Assembly (NCBI GenBank): GCA_038241115.1 | Contig: JBBRGA010000003.1 | Coordinates: 1 to 53,927, forward strand | Reading direction: 5' to 3' | Length of the DNA: 53,927 bases | From: JANYJJ01 sp038241115 | GTDB lineage: Bacteria > Pseudomonadota > Gammaproteobacteria > Burkholderiales > Burkholderiaceae_C | Notes under the pieces: generated by a model | The model's input: the letters and a program-made list of their open reading frames with translations, nothing else | Told to the model about the DNA's origin: nothing | Database searches by the model: none | Program-made: the position numbers and the translations under genes | Shown: one piece after another, positions 40,150 to 49,592 of the stretch | Position numbering within the stretch: the stretch's first letter is position 1 | How the letters are laid out: each line of letters starts with the position of its first letter

Positions 40150-41285
40150 AAGGCTGCTGTCGGGTCGCAAAATATGGAAGAGCCGCGTTGGCATCAGGCG
40201 CGCTGCTCTTGTTAGTCGTGGGCTGCGCGACCTCAGACAAACCTAAACCTAAACCGCTCGAGGCACTGACACCACAAATTGCCGGCCGCCAGGTCTGGAG
40301 TCAGCGTGTCGATTCATCTGTTTTGCCCAGCACCGTGGCCGTGAATTCCGGAGTATTCACCGTGGCCGGTGGTGACGGCACGGTGGTGGCTCTGCAAGCC
40401 GACTCCGGCCGTGAGCTTTGGCGCACCAACGTTGGCAGCAAGGTCGGCGCCGGTGTTGGAAGTGACGGCAAGGTGGCGGCACTGGTGACCCGTGACGGCA
40501 AGCTCGTCGCCATGGAAGCAGGCCGCACGCTGTGGCAAAAGGCGTTGACGGTGCGCGTTTCCACAGCGCCATTGGTGGCCGGTGAGCGAGTTTTTGTTTT
40601 AGGAACCGACCGCAGCGTGCAGGCCTTTGATGCGCAGGACGGACAAAAACTGTGGATGGTGCAGCGCCCCGGCGATCCGTTGACTTTGGCGCAAGCAGGC
40701 GTCATCGTCGCGTTTAAAGATACGTTGTTGGTTGGGCAGGGCGCGCGCATGGTCGGCCTCGATCCACGCGACGGCAGCGTGAAATTTGACGCGGTGGTGG
40801 CGTCTCCTCGCGGAACCAATGAGGTGGAGCGTCTGGCAGATTTGGTCGCACCTGCAGCGCGTGTCGGCGATGTGGTCTGCGCCCGATCGTTCCAAGCCGC
40901 CGTGGGCTGCGTTGACGCCCAGCAAGGTAGCTTGAAATGGACGCGCGTGACCGGTGGCACCGACGGCGTGGCCGCTGATGCGGAAACGGTCTTCAGCGCC
41001 GATGCCTCTGACCGCATCACCGCTTGGAAAGCAGCTAATGGAGAGGTGCTTTGGACTTCCGACAAGCTGATGCACCGTGGTTTGAGCGCGCCGTTGATCG
41101 TCGGCAAAGCCGTGGTCTTTGGTGATGCTGAAGGCATGCTTCATTTCATGTCGCGCGACAAGGGCGAGGCAGTGCTTCGCCTGCCCACCGACGGCAGTGC
41201 CATCCTCAGCGCGCCCGTTATTTCAGGCACCACCATGCTGGTGGTCACCAAGGCAGGCGGCGTCTTTGCGTTTCGCCCGGAATGA
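40146..41285 (+). CDS. bamB: Outer-membrane assembly lipoprotein BamB
   Basis: The 379-residue product has a lipoprotein signal with a lipobox ending VVGC and a beta-propeller of PQQ-like repeats. Examples are VALQADSGRELWRTNVG, QAFDAQDGQKLWMVQ, VGCVDAQQGSLKWTRV and TAWKAANGEVLWTSD. BamB belongs to the BAM complex and aids beta-barrel insertion. It is coupled to yfgM by ATGA and followed by der, as in many proteobacteria. Together with bamD, two BAM lipoproteins are encoded in this window. Confidence 0.96.
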   Translation: MKGCCRVAKYGRAALASGALLLLVVGCATSDKPKPKPLEALTPQIAGRQVWSQRVDSSVLPSTVAVNSGVFTVAGGDGTVVALQADSGRELWRTNVGSKVGAGVGSDGKVAALVTRDGKLVAMEAGRTLWQKALTVRVSTAPLVAGERVFVLGTDRSVQAFDAQDGQKLWMVQRPGDPLTLAQAGVIVAFKDTLLVGQGARMVGLDPRDGSVKFDAVVASPRGTNEVERLADLVAPAARVGDVVCARSFQAAVGCVDAQQGSLKWTRVTGGTDGVAADAETVFSADASDRITAWKAANGEVLWTSDKLMHRGLSAPLIVGKAVVFGDAEGMLHFMSRDKGEAVLRLPTDGSAILSAPVISGTTMLVVTKAGGVFAFRPE

Positions 41286-41362
41286 ATTGGGAGCCCGGTT
41301 GAAAGCGAATCCGACCGCGAATCCCGCAGGATGTGATCCCACCCTATGAGGGCAGCTGCCGC

Positions 41363-42697
41363 ATGAAACCCGTCATCGCCATCGTCGGGCGCCCCAACGT
41401 TGGCAAGTCCACGCTGTTTAACCGCATGACCAAAACCCGCGACGCCATCGTCGCGGACTTTGCCGGCCTTACGCGCGACCGCCACTATGGCGACGGCCGC
41501 TTGAGTGACCGTGAATACATCGTCATCGACACCGGTGGTTTCGAGCCCACCAGTGAAACCGGAATCGTCAAGGAAATGGCCAAGCAGACGCGGCAGGCTG
41601 TTGCCGAAGCCGACGCGGTGATTTTTGTGGTCGACATCCGCGCGGGTGTGTCGGCTCAAGACCATGACATTGCGCGATACCTGCGCACAGTCGGCAAGAA
41701 GGTGATCATCGCCGCTAACAAGGCTGAAGGCATGGTCGAGTCGCCACTGATAGGCGAGTTTTACGAGCTCGGTATGGGCGAGCCGCATCCGGTGTCTTCG
41801 GCCCACGGCCAAGGCATACGCAGTTTGGTCGAGGCTGCGTTAGAGCATTTTTTCTTTGACGAAGAAGAGGCTGAAGCAGAGGAGGGAGCACCCATCAAGC
41901 TGGCGGTGGCGGGTCGGCCCAATGTTGGCAAAAGCACCCTCATTAACACCTGGTTGGGCGAAGAAAGACTGATCGCTTTTGACATGCCCGGCACCACGAG
42001 GGACGCCATCAGTGTGCCGTTCGAGCGCAACGGCCAGCAATTTCAGTTAATCGACACAGCTGGGCTTCGCCGCAAGGGCAAGGTGTTTGAGGCCGTTGAA
42101 AAATTCTCTGTCGTCAAAACCTTGCAGGCCATTGCCGAGGCCAATGTTGTGTTGTTGTTGCTGGACGCTACCCAAGGCGTCAGCGAGCAAGACGCCCATA
42201 TCGCGGGCTACATTCTGGAGAGCGGCCGCGCGGTGGTGCTTGCCGTGAACAAATGGGACGCGGTGGACGATTACCAAAAACTGACTCTGCAACGCTCGAT
42301 CGAGCAGCGACTTGCGTTTTTGAAGTTCGCCCCGGTGATGAACATCTCTGCCATCAAGCGCCAAGGTATGGCGCCAGTGTGGAAGGCCATCGCCGATGCG
42401 CATGCGTCGGCCAATCGAAAAATGACCACCCCTGTGCTGACGCGCTTATTGCTCGACGCGGTGGAGCACCAAACGCCCAAGCGCGCCGGTATGTTCAGAC
42501 CCAAGCTGCGTTATGCGCACCAAGGCGGCATGAATCCGCCGGTGATCGTCGTGCACGGCAACTCCTTGGAGCACGTCACTGAGTCTTACAAACGATTTCT
42601 TGAAGGCCGCTTTCGCGAGCACTTCAAATTGACCGGTACGCCATTGAGAATCGAGATGCGCTCGGGTCACAACCCCTACGGCACCAAGGGCGATTAA
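41363..42697 (+). CDS. der: Ribosome assembly GTPase Der (EngA)
   Basis: The 444-residue protein has two tandem GTPase domains, each with its own P-loop: GRPNVGKSTLFNRM near residue 8 and GRPNVGKSTLINTW near 186. The G3/G4 motifs include DTGGFE, ANKAEG, DTAGLRRKGK and NKWDAVDD. A C-terminal KH-like domain follows (~355-444). Der is needed for 50S subunit assembly. ATG 41363 precedes the conserved KPVIAIVGRPN; a GTG at 41333 would add ten residues and is less likely. A 102-base gap separates it from hfq. Confidence 0.96.
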   Translation: MKPVIAIVGRPNVGKSTLFNRMTKTRDAIVADFAGLTRDRHYGDGRLSDREYIVIDTGGFEPTSETGIVKEMAKQTRQAVAEADAVIFVVDIRAGVSAQDHDIARYLRTVGKKVIIAANKAEGMVESPLIGEFYELGMGEPHPVSSAHGQGIRSLVEAALEHFFFDEEEAEAEEGAPIKLAVAGRPNVGKSTLINTWLGEERLIAFDMPGTTRDAISVPFERNGQQFQLIDTAGLRRKGKVFEAVEKFSVVKTLQAIAEANVVLLLLDATQGVSEQDAHIAGYILESGRAVVLAVNKWDAVDDYQKLTLQRSIEQRLAFLKFAPVMNISAIKRQGMAPVWKAIADAHASANRKMTTPVLTRLLLDAVEHQTPKRAGMFRPKLRYAHQGGMNPPVIVVHGNSLEHVTESYKRFLEGRFREHFKLTGTPLRIEMRSGHNPYGTKGD

Positions 42698-42799
42698 GGC
42701 AGCATTTCAACTGCTAGCGCAGCTTCTCCGTGATCAAAAAATCGACGGAACCCTGTGTTACCGTGAAGCTCTGATGTACTTTAAACACGGAAAAATATC

Positions 42800-43042
42800 G
42801 TGAGCAACAAAGGTCAACTCTTGCAAGATCCGTTTTTGAACCTGCTTCGCAAAGAACACGTACCGGTTTCAATTTACCTCGTGAACGGTATCAAATTGCA
42901 GGGACACATTGAGTCGTTTGACCAGTACGTCGTTCTGCTTCGCAACACCGTTACTCAAATGGTGTACAAGCATGCCATCTCGACCGTCGTGCCCGGTCGC
43001 GCAGTGAATTTCAGCGCTTCCGAAGCGCCGGAAACTCCTTGA
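42800..43042 (+). CDS. hfq: RNA chaperone Hfq
   Basis: The 80-residue Sm-like protein carries Sm1 (LNLLRKEHVPVSIYLVNGIK and QGHIESFDQYVVLLRN) and Sm2 (YKHAISTVVP) motifs. It forms a hexameric ring that pairs small RNAs with mRNAs. It uses a GTG start behind a weak ggaaaaa site, which would limit its expression. Its TGA overlaps the TTG start of hflX (TTGA). The short C-terminal tail is usual for betaproteobacteria. Confidence 0.98.
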   Translation: MSNKGQLLQDPFLNLLRKEHVPVSIYLVNGIKLQGHIESFDQYVVLLRNTVTQMVYKHAISTVVPGRAVNFSASEAPETP

Positions 43043-44352
43043 CGCCGGCCGCGACGGTTCTGCCGAAAACTGTCCCAAATGGCTTGGCGCGTGCCATTTT
43101 GGTGGGCGTGGATATTGGCGGCAATCGCACTTTCGACGACACGCTGGATGAGCTGGCTCTCTTGGCGGAGTCGGCAGGTGACACCGCAGTAGCGCGTGTG
43201 ATTGCCAGGCGCAAGTCGCCCGATCCGGCTTTGTTCGTAGGTTCTGGCAAGGCCGATGAAATCAAAGAGCTGGTGCAATTGCATCATGCCGAGGCAGTGC
43301 TTTTTGATCAGGCCTTGTCCCCTGCGCAGCAGCGCAACCTGGAGCGTCACCTCGGGGTCGCGGTGGCTGATCGCACCATGCTGATATTGGAGATTTTTGG
43401 TGAGCGCGCGCAAAGTCACGAAGGCAAGTTGCAGGTCGAGCTTGCGCGTCTCCAAGACCTGGCGACTCGTCTGGTGCGGCGATGGAGTCACTTGGAGCGC
43501 CAACGCGGCGGAATCGGCAACCGAGGTGGTCCTGGAGAGGCACAGATCGAGCTCGACCGACGCATGATCGGGGAACGTATCAAGGCGGTGAAGCAACGTC
43601 TTGACAAGGTCAAAAAACAGCGAAGTACTCAAAGCCGCTCCCGCGAAAGAAATCAAACCTTTCGAGTTTCGCTGGTGGGCTACACCAACGCAGGAAAGAG
43701 CACGCTCTTCAATAATTTGGTCAAAGCGCACACGTACGCCGCCGACCAACTGTTCGCCACACTCGACACCACCACGCGCCAATTTTTTTTGGAGGGCTCC
43801 GAGCGTTCCGTGTCCTTATCAGACACGGTCGGCTTCATCCGCGAACTGCCGCACAAACTGGTCGATGCCTTCGAAGCCACGTTGCGCGAGGCTACCGACG
43901 CCGATTTGCTGTTGCATGTGGTCGATGGTGCAAGCCCGGCGCTCGCGGAACAGATGGCCCAGGTTCAGAGAGTTTTGCTCAGCATAGGTGCTGAACGAGT
44001 GCCGCAAATACTGGTTTTCAATAAAGCCGATAAGCTCGACGAAACGCAAAGGCCTCGCTTGATGATCGACACTTATGAAATCGAAAGTGGGATCTGCACG
44101 CCACGCGTTTTTGTAAGCGCTTTGAGCGGAGAAGGCTTACCGCAACTCAAAGAATTGATTGCTGACGCCGTAGCAGGTCGCTTGGCAGTTCGCTTGAATT
44201 TGTCTCAGTTGTCTCCATTTGTCGAGGCGTCCGAAGAGAACATCGACGTACGCTTCGACGAAGAAGCACAAATCGCGCCTCTGGCCGAACAAAGCAAAGT
44301 GTCTCGCGCTCTTATCCATTCCCTTCACAACGATCAACCCGCCGCAGCATGA
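43039..44352 (+). CDS. hflX: Ribosome-associated GTPase HflX
   Basis: The 437-residue product has the HflX N-terminal domain (~20-200, with FVGSGKADEI and the GPGEAQIELDRR stretch) and a GTPase domain (~205-370). The GTPase motifs are GYTNAGKST (G1), DTVGFIRELPHKLV (G3) and FNKADKLD (G4). HflX splits stalled or stress-damaged ribosomes. TTG 43039 overlaps the hfq stop. Its own stop overlaps the hflK ATG (ATGA). The hfq-hflX-hflK-hflC order is the classical hfl arrangement. Confidence 0.95.
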   Translation: MTPAATVLPKTVPNGLARAILVGVDIGGNRTFDDTLDELALLAESAGDTAVARVIARRKSPDPALFVGSGKADEIKELVQLHHAEAVLFDQALSPAQQRNLERHLGVAVADRTMLILEIFGERAQSHEGKLQVELARLQDLATRLVRRWSHLERQRGGIGNRGGPGEAQIELDRRMIGERIKAVKQRLDKVKKQRSTQSRSRERNQTFRVSLVGYTNAGKSTLFNNLVKAHTYAADQLFATLDTTTRQFFLEGSERSVSLSDTVGFIRELPHKLVDAFEATLREATDADLLLHVVDGASPALAEQMAQVQRVLLSIGAERVPQILVFNKADKLDETQRPRLMIDTYEIESGICTPRVFVSALSGEGLPQLKELIADAVAGRLAVRLNLSQLSPFVEASEENIDVRFDEEAQIAPLAEQSKVSRALIHSLHNDQPAAA

Positions 44353-45704
44353 CCATGAGTTCTTCATCAACTCTTCCTCGCACCTTGGCGGCGCTTTGCA
44401 GCGCCCTTTTGGCATTTATTTCCGGTCTTTTTAGTCTGGCACGCTGGAGCCTCACCGGCAAGGCGGCGGGAGCGGCAGCACTCTCTGACGGCGTCGTACT
44501 GAACGCAGGCGGTAAAGGCGACGGGCCGCCTGATTTGGAAGAGTTATGGCGTGACCTCAACAAAAAATTGAATGGGGTTTTCGGTGGCAAAGGCGGTAAT
44601 GCGCCGCGCCGCGACAACAACGGCAGTGGTGACAAAGGCGGAGGCAACTTCCAACCCGACATGAAAAGTGCCGGCATCGGCGCGGGTTTGATTGCGGGCG
44701 TGGTGATCCTGTTGTGGCTTGCCAGCGGTTTCTTCATCGTGCAGGAAGGTCAGCAGTCGGTGATAACGTCGTTTGGGCGCTATTCCAAAACCGTCGACGC
44801 GGGGTTTCAGTACCGCTTTCCATACCCTTTCCAAGCCAACGACACGGTGGCGGTGTCACAACTGCGCTCGGTCGAGGTGGGTCGGAATGCCGTCGTTCAG
44901 GCAACCGGCTTGCGCGACTCGTCGATGCTCACGCAGGACGAAAATATTGTCGACATTAGATTCACCGTTCAATATCGGTTGAAAGATGCGCGCGCGTACT
45001 TGTTCGAGAACAACAAGCCGGACGAAGCTGTGGTTCAAGCAGCAGAGTCCGCGGTGCGAGAGATAGTCGGAAAAAGCACCATGGATTCTGTGTTGTACGA
45101 ACAGCGCGATGCCATTGCGACTGAGCTTGTCAAATCGTTGCAAGCGCAGTTAGACCGTTTGAACGCGGGTATTTTAGTGGTCAACGTGAACGTGCAAAAC
45201 GTTCAGGCCCCGGAGCAAGTGCAAGCCGCGTTTGACGACGCCTTCAAGGCCGGGGCCGACCGTGAGCGGTTGAAGAATGAGGGACAGGCTTATGCGAACG
45301 ACGTGATCCCGAAAGCGCAGGGTACGGCCGCGCGTCTGTTTGAAGAGGCCGAGGGCTACAAAGGCCGCGTGATTGCCCAGGCCGAAGGCGATGCACAGCG
45401 CTTCAACCGCGTTCTCAGTGAATATCAGAAAGCGCCCGGTGTCACTCGCGATCGCATGTACATCGACACCATGCAGCAGGTCTACTCTAATGTCAGTAAG
45501 GTTTTGGTTGACAGCCGTGCAAATTCGAACCTGCTTTATTTGCCATTGGACAAATTGATGCAGCAGACCGCGGTGGGAAGTTCCCCGGCGTCACCAGCAA
45601 CGGCTGTTCCTGCGACCCCTGACGTTGCTGCCCCGGCTGGTACTGGCGCCGTGGACATCCGCTCGCGCGACGGCCAACGCGGCCGGGACCGTGACGGTCG
45701 CTGA
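44349..45704 (+). CDS. hflK: FtsH modulator HflK
   Basis: The 451-residue protein has a membrane helix (~112-131), an SPFH/band 7 domain (~130-330, with VQEGQQSVITSFGRY and the QAEGDAQRFNRVLSEY region) and a disordered tail. With HflC it forms a large membrane cage around FtsH protease and limits its activity. Upstream of the conserved GPPDLEELWRDLN stretch (~59-71) there is a hydrophobic segment (~10-30, TLAALCSALLAFISGLFSLA) in place of the usual polar Gly-rich N-terminus. The ATGA overlap with hflX supports this start. Confidence 0.95.
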   Translation: MTMSSSSTLPRTLAALCSALLAFISGLFSLARWSLTGKAAGAAALSDGVVLNAGGKGDGPPDLEELWRDLNKKLNGVFGGKGGNAPRRDNNGSGDKGGGNFQPDMKSAGIGAGLIAGVVILLWLASGFFIVQEGQQSVITSFGRYSKTVDAGFQYRFPYPFQANDTVAVSQLRSVEVGRNAVVQATGLRDSSMLTQDENIVDIRFTVQYRLKDARAYLFENNKPDEAVVQAAESAVREIVGKSTMDSVLYEQRDAIATELVKSLQAQLDRLNAGILVVNVNVQNVQAPEQVQAAFDDAFKAGADRERLKNEGQAYANDVIPKAQGTAARLFEEAEGYKGRVIAQAEGDAQRFNRVLSEYQKAPGVTRDRMYIDTMQQVYSNVSKVLVDSRANSNLLYLPLDKLMQQTAVGSSPASPATAVPATPDVAAPAGTGAVDIRSRDGQRGRDRDGR

Positions 45705-45757
45705 AGTTTTTCTATTGCTTCAACGCCCTGGCCCACTCACAAATTAAACAAAACATC

Positions 45758-46654
45758 ATGAATCGCATCGGTTTTTACGTAGCAGGCGCTTTGATTGCGC
45801 TGATGGTGGCCTTTTCCACCTTGTTCATAGTCGATCAGCGTCAGTTCGCGGTGATCTACGCGTTGGGCGAAATTAAAGAAGTGGTGTCTGAACCGGGTTT
45901 GAAATTCAAGTTACCGCCGCCGTTCCAAAACGTCGTGTTCTTGGACCGCCGCACACAAACTTTGGACAGCCCTGAGACACGTCCTATCTTTACGGCTGAA
46001 AAGAAGAGTTTGGTGATCGACTGGTTGGTTAAATGGCGCATCACCGACCCGAAGCAATTCATCCGCAACAACGGCACTGAAATGCGCAACGTTGAAGCGC
46101 GTTTAAGCCCTATCGTGCAAGCGGCATTCAACGAAGAAGTCACAAAGCGAAATGTGTCAGAGATGTTGGCCACTGAGCGCGATAAAGTCATGCAAGGCGT
46201 ACTCGCTCGGCTGGGTGATGAGGCCAAATCGTTTGGCATCAAAATTGTCGATGTCCGAATAAAGCGTGTAGATTTTGCGGTGAACATCACGGATTCCGTG
46301 TACCGAAGAATGGAATCCGAGCGCAAACGTGTGGCCAACGAATTGCGATCTACCGGCGCCGCCGAGGGCGAAAAAATTCGGGCTGACGCTGACAAACAGC
46401 GAGAGGTGATCGTGGCTAACGCTTACCGTGACGCACAGACCGTCAAAGGTGACGGCGATGCGAAAGCGTCAAGTCTTTACGCCGAGTCTTTCGGTCGAGA
46501 CCCGCAGTTCGCTCAGTTTTATCGCAGCTTGGAAGCCTATCGATCAACCTTCCGCAACAAGACAGATGTGATGGTGCTTGACCCATCCAGCGAGTTTTTT
46601 AAAGCCATGCGCGGTAATGGTCCTGCGCCCGTGGCAGCACCTCCGAAAAAGTAA
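45758..46654 (+). CDS. hflC: FtsH modulator HflC
   Basis: The 298-residue product has an N-terminal membrane helix (~7-27), the SPFH domain (~20-190: VDQRQFAVIYALGEIKEVV, DVRIKRVDFAVNITDSVYRR) and the C-terminal helix with RSTGAAEGEKIRADADKQRE. It partners HflK in the HflKC cage. It starts 53 bases after hflK. Length and order are standard. Confidence 0.96.
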   Translation: MNRIGFYVAGALIALMVAFSTLFIVDQRQFAVIYALGEIKEVVSEPGLKFKLPPPFQNVVFLDRRTQTLDSPETRPIFTAEKKSLVIDWLVKWRITDPKQFIRNNGTEMRNVEARLSPIVQAAFNEEVTKRNVSEMLATERDKVMQGVLARLGDEAKSFGIKIVDVRIKRVDFAVNITDSVYRRMESERKRVANELRSTGAAEGEKIRADADKQREVIVANAYRDAQTVKGDGDAKASSLYAESFGRDPQFAQFYRSLEAYRSTFRNKTDVMVLDPSSEFFKAMRGNGPAPVAAPPKK

Positions 46655-46671
46655 CTCGCACTGTTCGCACC

Positions 46672-46860
46672 ATGTGGAACATGCTGTTGGGTGCGATCGC
46701 ATTGATGCTGGTGATTGAGGGCTTGCTGCCATTTTTTAGTCCCAATGCTTGGCGCGGAGTCTTCGCACGGGCAATGCAGATGAGCGATGGTCAAATTCGC
46801 TTTCTGGGATTAAGCAGCATGTTTGTGGGCGTATTGGTTTTGTTAATTTTTTTAAACTGA
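46672..46860 (+). CDS. DUF2065 small membrane protein
   Basis: The 62-residue protein has two hydrophobic helices (~4-22 and ~44-61) flanking NAWRGVFARAMQMSDGQIRF, which is the DUF2065 pattern. Function is unknown. It lies 17 bases after hflC; DUF2065 genes are commonly found between hflC and hisZ/purA in proteobacteria. Confidence 0.88.
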   Translation: MWNMLLGAIALMLVIEGLLPFFSPNAWRGVFARAMQMSDGQIRFLGLSSMFVGVLVLLIFLN

Positions 46861-46973
46861 GCGTTGCTAGCGGGTTTGAAGATTCGCGCCTGTTGGTTTG
46901 AGGCGAGGAGACCCAAGCGTTTGTGTGCACGAGCGCCGGTACAATCTCGTTTTTAATACCTTGGTCATTTCAC
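46861..46973 (+). promoter_or_regulatory. Candidate promoter region of hisZ
   Basis: TACAAT at 46940-46945 is a good -10 box about 30 bases before the hisZ ATG. The matching -35 (around 46917-46922) is poor. This gap separates the hfl genes from hisZ-purA. Confidence 0.4.
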
Positions 46974-48137
46974 ATGTTGTCTGCATGGCTGCTGCCAGAG
47001 CACATAGCCGACGTCTTGCCGGCGCAGGCCAGGCACATTGAAGAGTTGCGTCGCGCGCTTTTGGATGTCACCCGTCGCTATGGCTGCGAGCTGGTTATGC
47101 CACCTTTGCTGGAACACCTGGAGAGCCTGCTCTCAGGCACCGGCCAGGCGTTGAGCCTCAAGACCTTTAAGCTCGTGGACCAGCTCAGTGGTCGCACTCT
47201 CGGCGTTCGCGCTGACACCACTCCTCAAGCCGCACGCATCGATGCACACCTTCTAAATCGTGTGGGTGTGACCCGTCTTTGCTACAGCGGTCCCGTGCTG
47301 CACACCAAACCTGACGGATTGCACGCGACGCGTGAGCCCTTGCAGTTTGGTGCGGAAATTTTTGGTCACGCAGGTCTGGAGGCTGACCTCGAAGTCTTAG
47401 ACATGGCGCTTGATTGCCTGCGTTGCGGGGGGGTGGCGCGAGTTACTTTGGACATTGGCGACGCGCGCATCGTGCGGGCTTTGTTGGCCGGCGTGATGCT
47501 GGACGAGCAGGGCATCGGCGCTGTGACGCAGGCGCTCGCTGGCAAAGATGCAGCAACTCTTGTGTCCTTGTGCGCCGATTTCCCACGCGAGGCACGCGAC
47601 GGATTACAAGCACTTTTGCGTTTGTACGGTGGCGTAGAGGTTTTGGACGAAGCGCAGCGAGCCTTGCCGGCAAGGCCGTTGATTCAAGCTGCACTGCGAG
47701 ATTTGCGCTGGCTGGCCAAGCACATAGCGCAGACTCATCCGCAAGCGACTGTGGGTTTTGATTTGGCAGATATAGGTGGCTACGCGTACTACAGCGGGAC
47801 GCGCTTCGCCGTTTACGCGCAAGGCTCCAGTGACGCATTGCTCCGCGGCGGACGTTATGACGAAGTCGGTTCGGTGTTTGGCCGCAACCGGCCTGCCGTT
47901 GGCTTCAGCATGGACCTGAAGGAGTTGGCTGCGCTGACACCCATGCACAAGCAGCCGCCTGCGATACGTGCGCCATGGGCCGAGGATGCCAGTCTGCGTG
48001 CGCAGGTGCGCGCATTGCGTGAGTCCGGTGAAACCGTTACCTGTGTACTGCCCGGACACGAACACGAAGGGCAAGAATTTGATTGCGACCGGGAGTTGGT
48101 CGCGGTCGATGGACAGTGGGTATTGCGCGCTCTTTGA
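46974..48137 (+). CDS. hisZ: ATP phosphoribosyltransferase regulatory subunit HisZ
   Basis: From ATG 46974 the product is 387 residues and resembles a histidyl-tRNA synthetase catalytic domain without the anticodon-binding domain. It has RADTTPQAARIDAHLLN, GAEIFGHAGLEADLEVL and an ADIGGYAYYSGTRFAVYAQG stretch near the C-terminus. HisZ pairs with short HisG to make the allosteric first enzyme of histidine synthesis. hisG is not in the window. The hisZ-purA neighbourhood is typical of betaproteobacteria. A start at 46923 would include the -10 box and is rejected. Confidence 0.94.
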   Translation: MLSAWLLPEHIADVLPAQARHIEELRRALLDVTRRYGCELVMPPLLEHLESLLSGTGQALSLKTFKLVDQLSGRTLGVRADTTPQAARIDAHLLNRVGVTRLCYSGPVLHTKPDGLHATREPLQFGAEIFGHAGLEADLEVLDMALDCLRCGGVARVTLDIGDARIVRALLAGVMLDEQGIGAVTQALAGKDAATLVSLCADFPREARDGLQALLRLYGGVEVLDEAQRALPARPLIQAALRDLRWLAKHIAQTHPQATVGFDLADIGGYAYYSGTRFAVYAQGSSDALLRGGRYDEVGSVFGRNRPAVGFSMDLKELAALTPMHKQPPAIRAPWAEDASLRAQVRALRESGETVTCVLPGHEHEGQEFDCDRELVAVDGQWVLRAL

Positions 48138-48179
48138 AGTGCCGCGGTTTTTCTCTTCTCAGACACTGGATCTTTTCAA

Positions 48180-49520
48180 ATGCAACAAGTCAAGGCGAGC
48201 GTACCCGGCCGAAATGTGGTCGTTGTGGGCACACAATGGGGCGACGAAGGCAAGGGCAAAGTAGTTGACTGGTTAACGGACCACGCTCAAGCTGTCGTGC
48301 GTTTTCAGGGCGGTCACAACGCAGGCCACACGCTGGTCATCAAAGGCGTCAAGACCGCCTTGCAATTGATTCCGTCGGGCATCATGCGCGAAGGCGTGAA
48401 GTGCTACATCGGCAACGGAGTGGTGGTGGACCCGTCGCACCTAATGCTGGAGATTGAACGCCTCGAGGCTGGAGGGCTTGATGTGCGTTCACGGCTCTTC
48501 GTGAGCGAGTCCTGTCCACTCATCTTGCCCTTTCACGTGGAGGTCGACAAAGCTCGCGAAGCTTTGCGCGAAACCAGTGGTGCCGGAAAAATTGGCACCA
48601 CGGGCAAGGGCATCGGCCCCGCTTATGAAGACAAAGTGGCGCGCCGTGCGCTGCGCATCCAAGACTTGAAACACCCGGATAGGTTTGCGGCCAAGTTGCG
48701 TGAACTTCTGACGCTGCACAACTTTTCACTTACCGGCTATCTCAACAGCAAAGCGCTGGAATTCCAACCTATCTTTGATCACGCTATGTCCGTGGCAGAG
48801 CAGATCAAACCAATGATGGCCGACGTCGGTTACGCCCTGCACAACGCATCGCGCCAAGGCCACAACATTTTGTTTGAAGGTGCGCAAGGCACTTTGCTGG
48901 ACATCGATCACGGCACCTACCCGTTTGTGACCTCCAGCAATTGCGTGGCGGGCAACGCGGCTGCGGGAGCGGGCGTCGGTCCTGATCTGTTGCACTACAT
49001 CTTGGGCATCACAAAGGCTTACACGACACGCGTGGGTAGTGGGCCCTTCCCCACAGAGTTGCCCATGGATGTGCCGGGAACTGTGGGGCATCACTTGTCG
49101 ACGGTCGGTCAAGAGCGTGGCACGGTTACTGGAAGACCGCGTCGCTGCGGCTGGCTGGACGCAGCTTTGTTGAAGCGCTCTTTCATCATCAACGGTATCA
49201 GTGGCTTGTGTATCACCAAGCTTGACGTGTTGGACGGCCTGAGCGAAATTAAGGTCTGCGTTGGTTATGAGTTGTACGGCAAGCGGGTTGATATCTTGCC
49301 GCTGGACGCCGACGATATTGCTGCCTGCAAGCCGATTTACGACATCTTCCCTGGCTGGACCGAAACCACCGCAGGTACAACCGAATGGGATGCGCTACCC
49401 CTGAACGCGCGTCTGTATTTAGAGCGCGTGCAAGCATTTATCGGTGCGCCTATTGCCATGGTCTCAACGGGGCCTGACCGAGACCACACCATCCTGCTGC
49501 GACACCCATATCAGGCTTGA
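48180..49520 (+). CDS. purA: Adenylosuccinate synthetase
   Basis: The 446-residue enzyme makes adenylosuccinate from IMP, aspartate and GTP, the first committed step to AMP. Signatures are GTQWGDEGKGKVVDWL (P-loop-like), FQGGHNAGHTLVI, GKGIGPAYEDKVARRALR, EGAQGTLLDIDHGTYPFVTSS and RPRRCGWLDA. It follows hisZ by 42 bases. The phosphoribosyltransferase gene 72 bases downstream adds a second purine-related function to the unit. Confidence 0.98.
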   Translation: MQQVKASVPGRNVVVVGTQWGDEGKGKVVDWLTDHAQAVVRFQGGHNAGHTLVIKGVKTALQLIPSGIMREGVKCYIGNGVVVDPSHLMLEIERLEAGGLDVRSRLFVSESCPLILPFHVEVDKAREALRETSGAGKIGTTGKGIGPAYEDKVARRALRIQDLKHPDRFAAKLRELLTLHNFSLTGYLNSKALEFQPIFDHAMSVAEQIKPMMADVGYALHNASRQGHNILFEGAQGTLLDIDHGTYPFVTSSNCVAGNAAAGAGVGPDLLHYILGITKAYTTRVGSGPFPTELPMDVPGTVGHHLSTVGQERGTVTGRPRRCGWLDAALLKRSFIINGISGLCITKLDVLDGLSEIKVCVGYELYGKRVDILPLDADDIAACKPIYDIFPGWTETTAGTTEWDALPLNARLYLERVQAFIGAPIAMVSTGPDRDHTILLRHPYQA

Positions 49521-49592
49521 TGCGCCATTGCCCGGGGCCCCGACATTGAACGAACCCACCAATTCGACTGAGCCCCAACACACGGAGCCACT

